This document shows positions 15,611 to 18,774 of a stretch of DNA of 18,774 nt, one piece after another. This stretch comes from DASTSN01 sp035760665 (GTDB taxonomy: Bacteria; Bacteroidota; Bacteroidia; Chitinophagales; Chitinophagaceae). A program made the translations under genes and the position numbers. The notes beneath the pieces were generated by a model. That model was not told the origin of the DNA. It searched no databases and worked only from the letters and a program-made list of their open reading frames with translations. Location: positions 1 to 18,774 of the forward strand of contig DASTSN010000065.1 in NCBI GenBank assembly GCA_035760665.1. The letters run 5' to 3'. The number at the start of each line of letters is the position of its first letter. Position 1 is the stretch's first letter.

Positions 15611-17050
15611 TCAGGCTGACGTAAATGATTTGAGTATGGCAGGATGTTGGCGGAACAATTTCAGCACCAGTTCTCCAAACAATGTATTTGCCCACGCAAA
15701 CCATTTACGGGTAAATTTGGAAGCGTCGTCTTTATAAAATGACTCATGCATAAAACCGGTACCGGCATTGGCATATACCAGTATTTTCAGGCAATGCAGC
15801 ATTTCTTTTTCATCACTGCTTGTTAATGCACGCATCGTGATACTCATGGGCCAGATATACTCCAGGCCCGTATGCGGACTGCCATTCCCCTCGCCTGCCG
15901 AACCTGAAAAGTAAAACGGGTTATCCGGGGACAGCAGCATCCTGCGGGTATTCCTGTACACCGCTTTTTTTGAAAACGCATCTCCCAGCAAATACGGTAG
16001 TGACAGCAACGACGGCACATTGGCATCATCCATCAAGTTGTAACTGCCAAAACCATTCACTTCATACGCTATGACTTGCCCAAGCGTACCATGCTGAACA
16101 TACGCATGCTGTTCCAGGGCGGTGCGTATTTCTGTTTGAAGGTTTTCGTAAGGCCGAAAAGGCTTCATATCTGCCTTGATATAGTGAAGAATGGAATACA
16201 GCTGATCAATGGAATGAGCCGCAAAAAAATTAGCAGGAACCAGGAACGGGAATATGGTAGCATCATCGCTTGGGCGAAACATTGAACAGATCAATCCGAC
16301 TGGTTTGACAGGGTAACCATACCCGCTCAACGGCACACCATCTGTTGCCCAACTGGTGCTTCGCTGAAATGTATACGGTCCATTGCCGTGCTTGCGTTGC
16401 TGTTCAGTAAATGTTTGCAACACTTTCCGCATGGCTTCAAGCCAGTCAGCATCAAAAGGCGATGTATCGCCTGTAAGTTGCCAGTACCCATGCGCCAGCC
16501 GGATAGGATAACAAAGGCTGTCAATTTCCCACTTACGTTCATGAATACCCGGTTTCATCGTGGTGAGGTCAGATTTCCATTCACTTTCTTTCAAAAAATC
16601 TTTATAAAAAGCATTGGCGTACGGATCCAGTAAAATGCATTTGGTTTGGCGGTTAATCACACCTTTTACCAGTTGCTGCAACCGGTTATCGGTTTTTATC
16701 AGCGAAAGATACGGCCATACCTGCGCAGTACTGTCCCGCAGCCACATTGCATCAATATCACCGGTGATTACATACGTATCAGGCTTGCCGTTAATAATTT
16801 CAAAATCCACGGTCGTATCAAGCGTATTGGGGAAACAATTTTCGAATAACCAGGCAAGCTGGGGATCAGTTATTGCTTTTTTCACATTGCGGATAGTTGT
16901 TTCCACCGCATCGCTGGTAAACTTTCGATCCGCCAGGGGTGGTCGCCTAGAAGTCCAGTCGTTTGCCGGCGCAGCAAACAAGCCAGCTGGCCTGAAAGCA
17001 ACAGCCGTACCCAGCAAGCTTGCTTTTTGTAAAAAATCTTTCCTGTTCAT
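15611..17050 (-). CDS. Exo-alpha-1,6-mannosidase (GH125)
   Basis: GH125 enzymes (formerly DUF1237) are inverting, metal-independent exo-mannosidases that remove alpha-1,6-linked mannose, known from N-glycan breakdown. At 479 residues it has the family length. Typical blocks are GDIDAMWLRDSTAQVWPYL (97-115), KWEIDSLCYPIRLA (173-186), GLICSMFRPSDD (252-263), VNGFGSYNLMDDANVPSLL (331-349) and FMHESFYKDD (433-442). Asp263 and Glu436 are likely the acid and base: their spacing of 173 equals that of the residues reported for the Clostridium perfringens enzyme. The N terminus begins MNRKDFLQKAS followed by a hydrophobic stretch, resembling a Tat signal with RK instead of RR. The start is the ATG at 17050. 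It is the first gene of the minus-strand block, divergent from the GH3 gene. Confidence 0.94.
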   Translation of the reverse strand: MNRKDFLQKASLLGTAVAFRPAGLFAAPANDWTSRRPPLADRKFTSDAVETTIRNVKKAITDPQLAWLFENCFPNTLDTTVDFEIINGKPDTYVITGDIDAMWLRDSTAQVWPYLSLIKTDNRLQQLVKGVINRQTKCILLDPYANAFYKDFLKESEWKSDLTTMKPGIHERKWEIDSLCYPIRLAHGYWQLTGDTSPFDADWLEAMRKVLQTFTEQQRKHGNGPYTFQRSTSWATDGVPLSGYGYPVKPVGLICSMFRPSDDATIFPFLVPANFFAAHSIDQLYSILHYIKADMKPFRPYENLQTEIRTALEQHAYVQHGTLGQVIAYEVNGFGSYNLMDDANVPSLLSLPYLLGDAFSKKAVYRNTRRMLLSPDNPFYFSGSAGEGNGSPHTGLEYIWPMSITMRALTSSDEKEMLHCLKILVYANAGTGFMHESFYKDDASKFTRKWFAWANTLFGELVLKLFRQHPAILKSFTSA

Positions 17051-17217
17051 GCAATCCGGTTTATTCGTTTTAGGTTAAAGATAACAGCCACCTTTCGTCT
17101 TAGCCTATTTAAAAATATTTCCTTTTGCAGAGTAACGGGCAGGGCAGAAATCGAAGGGTAAAATATGCAACAGAATCGTTCATTTTAAACAACTTTCATA
17201 CTGTACTTTCACGTGTT
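17051..17217. promoter_or_regulatory. divergent promoter region between GH125 and GH3 genes
   Basis: These 167 bases separate two divergent genes and must hold both promoters. On the minus strand TATCTTTA (17083-17076) lies about 25 bases before the GH125 ATG and is a near match to TAnnTTTG; the same GTTAAAGATA string occurs before the S10 peptidase gene. On the plus strand TACTTTC (17204-17210) is a near match before GH3 but sits only 7 bases from its ATG. No good -33 element or operator palindrome was found. Confidence 0.35.
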
Positions 17218-18774
17218 ATGAAACTGCTACATACTTTCCCTTTCGTTTTGCTATTTTTCATGTCCAGGTTTGGCACTGCTGCGCAAACAATGGCGCCCTA
17301 TAAAAATCCTGCCCTGCCGGTAGAGCAGCGGGTTGCAGATCTCTTATCACGCATGACGCCGGAAGAAAAATTCTGGCAGCTCTTTATGATTCCCGGCGAC
17401 CTGGACAAAGCGGATTCAACACAGTATAAAAACGGCATCTTTGGTTTCCAGGTGAGTGCCTCCTCCAAAGGTGATGCCGGCGGTCAAATGCTGAATTATG
17501 GCACATCGGAAAGCGGGCTGGTACTGGCGCGAAAAATCAACAGCATTCAGCGGTATTTTGTCGAACACACCAGGCTTGGTATTCCCATCATTGCATTTGA
17601 CGAAGCACTGCATGGACTCGTCCGGGACGGTGCGACCGTTTTTCCCCAATCAATTGCCCTCGCTGCCAGTTTTGATACAGCCCTGATGCGGCAGGTTGCC
17701 ACAGCCATTGCTACCGAAACAAAAGCAAGGGGCATCCGTGATATTCTTTCTCCCGTCGTCAATATTGCCAGCGATGTGCGGTGGGGCCGAACGGAAGAAA
17801 CTTATGGAGAAGATCCGTTTCTAGCCGCCGAAATGGGTGTAGCGTTTGTCAGTCCTTTTGAAAAAATGGGAATCATTACCACGCCCAAACATTTTATAGC
17901 CAATGTTGGCGATGGCGGCAGAGACAGCTACCCGATCCATTTCAACGAAAGGCTGCTGGATGAAATTTATTTTCCTCCATTTAAAGCCTGCATTGAACGG
18001 GGCGGTTCCCGTTCAGTTATGACAGCCTACAATACACTGGAGGGCGTTTCCTGCAGTGCTAACAACTGGCTGCTGATGCAAACACTGAAAAAAAACTGGC
18101 ATTTCAATGGCTTTGTCATTTCTGATGCAAATGCTGTGGGAGGTGATATTGTGTTGCATCATACTGCCCGCAATTATGGCGAAGCAGGGAAAAATGCAGT
18201 AAATAACGGACTGGATGTCATTTTCCAGACAGACTATAACCATCACAAATTATTCATGCCGCCTTTTCTTGATGGCAGCGTGAACCAGCAGCGCATAGAC
18301 GATGCCGTGGCCAGGGTGCTGCGGGCAAAATTTGAGCTGGGACTTTTTGAACACCCCTATGTAGACGAATCGGGAATCATTGCTTTAACCAAAGCCAACA
18401 ACCAAAAAACCATTGCAAAACAGGCCGCACTCGAGTCCATTGTGTTGCTGAAAAATGAAAAGCAGGTTTTACCATTGTGCAAATCCATACGTCGGATTGC
18501 CGTATTGGGCGAAGAGGCCAAGGCAGCAAGGCTGGGTGGTTACAGCGGACCGGGTAACGGCAAAGTTAGCATCCTGGATGGCATTCGCAGGCGGGCGGGC
18601 AATGCCGTGCAGGTATTGTACGCTGATGGAGCCTCACTGCTGGCGGAGGAATGGCAGATTATCCCTGCAAAATACCTGCGAAATGGAAACCAGGAGGGTC
18701 TGCAAGCTCAGTACTTTAATAACATTTCGCTGGAAGGCGAACCTGTTGTTACCCGTAACGACAAACAAATTGAT
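17218..18774 (+). CDS. Secreted GH3 glycoside hydrolase with PA14 insertion (3' part missing)
   Basis: This retaining exo-acting beta-glycosidase of family GH3 (beta-glucosidase / beta-xylosidase type) has 519 codons visible and continues past the right edge. The N terminus is a signal peptide ending near residue 22 (TAA/QT). The barrel domain shows FDEALHG (127-133), the RWGRTEETYGEDP motif (188-200), PKHF (223-226), RDSYP...NERLLDEIYFPPF (235-255) and FVISDANAVGG (299-309), where Asp303 is the expected nucleophile. The second domain starts near 410 with LLKN. The last 25 residues (GLQAQYFNN, NDKQID) look like the start of a PA14 domain, which many Bacteroidota GH3 enzymes carry inserted in the second domain. 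The start is the ATG at 17218. Substrate cannot be told; on a plant N-glycan, beta-1,2-xylose would be one candidate. It is transcribed divergently from the GH125 block. Confidence 0.92.
   Translation, partial: MKLLHTFPFVLLFFMSRFGTAAQTMAPYKNPALPVEQRVADLLSRMTPEEKFWQLFMIPGDLDKADSTQYKNGIFGFQVSASSKGDAGGQMLNYGTSESGLVLARKINSIQRYFVEHTRLGIPIIAFDEALHGLVRDGATVFPQSIALAASFDTALMRQVATAIATETKARGIRDILSPVVNIASDVRWGRTEETYGEDPFLAAEMGVAFVSPFEKMGIITTPKHFIANVGDGGRDSYPIHFNERLLDEIYFPPFKACIERGGSRSVMTAYNTLEGVSCSANNWLLMQTLKKNWHFNGFVISDANAVGGDIVLHHTARNYGEAGKNAVNNGLDVIFQTDYNHHKLFMPPFLDGSVNQQRIDDAVARVLRAKFELGLFEHPYVDESGIIALTKANNQKTIAKQAALESIVLLKNEKQVLPLCKSIRRIAVLGEEAKAARLGGYSGPGNGKVSILDGIRRRAGNAVQVLYADGASLLAEEWQIIPAKYLRNGNQEGLQAQYFNNISLEGEPVVTRNDKQID

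Overview
The window reads as chromosome of a Bacteroidota bacterium, probably near Chitinophagaceae. The signs are a fused SpmA/SpmB-type membrane protein, a stand-alone dnaK with an EEVK tail, mostly absent Shine-Dalgarno sequences, a GH3 enzyme with a PA14 insert, and a dense set of secreted glycoside hydrolases next to a hexuronate pathway. The genus is an inference. No rRNA, tRNA, mobile element or CRISPR array was seen.

Layout. Positions 1-4977 are housekeeping or general genes, all on the minus strand: a truncated SpmAB-type nucleoside-recognition membrane protein (1-958), dnaK (1108-3027) and a secreted S10 serine carboxypeptidase (3460-4977). A clear Rho-independent terminator follows dnaK (1037-1065), and a strong hairpin with a weak U-tract follows the peptidase (3391-3432). 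A 432-base gap lies upstream of dnaK.

Positions 5257-10086 hold a compact minus-strand run for D-glucuronate use. In transcription order it encodes an SDR-type mannonate oxidoreductase (uxuB role), mannonate dehydratase (uxuA), uronate isomerase (uxaC) and an ExuT-like MFS importer. Together they would import D-glucuronate and convert it through fructuronate and mannonate to 2-keto-3-deoxygluconate (KDG). The galacturonate-specific genes (uxaA, uxaB) and the lower KDG genes (kdgK, kdgA) are not in view.

Positions 10195-17050 are a minus-strand glycan-degradation block. In transcription order it encodes a GH125 alpha-1,6-mannosidase, a sialidase-fold beta-propeller protein of unknown substrate, a GH2 enzyme resembling mannosylglycoprotein endo-beta-mannosidase, and a GH29 alpha-L-fucosidase followed by a terminator (10132-10165). 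A GH3 enzyme with an apparent PA14 insertion starts divergently at 17218 and runs off the right edge.

How they fit together (inference): the four complete hydrolases and the GH3 carry export signals and could dismantle a fucosylated, mannose-rich glycan such as the core of plant or animal N-glycans or glycoproteins. The neighbouring cytoplasmic genes would burn released glucuronate. No enzyme here is an established glucuronidase. The propeller protein keeps several sialidase active-site positions but not the first arginine, so it is the most interesting unknown in the window. No SusC/SusD pair and no transcriptional regulator are visible, so the locus probably extends past the right edge.
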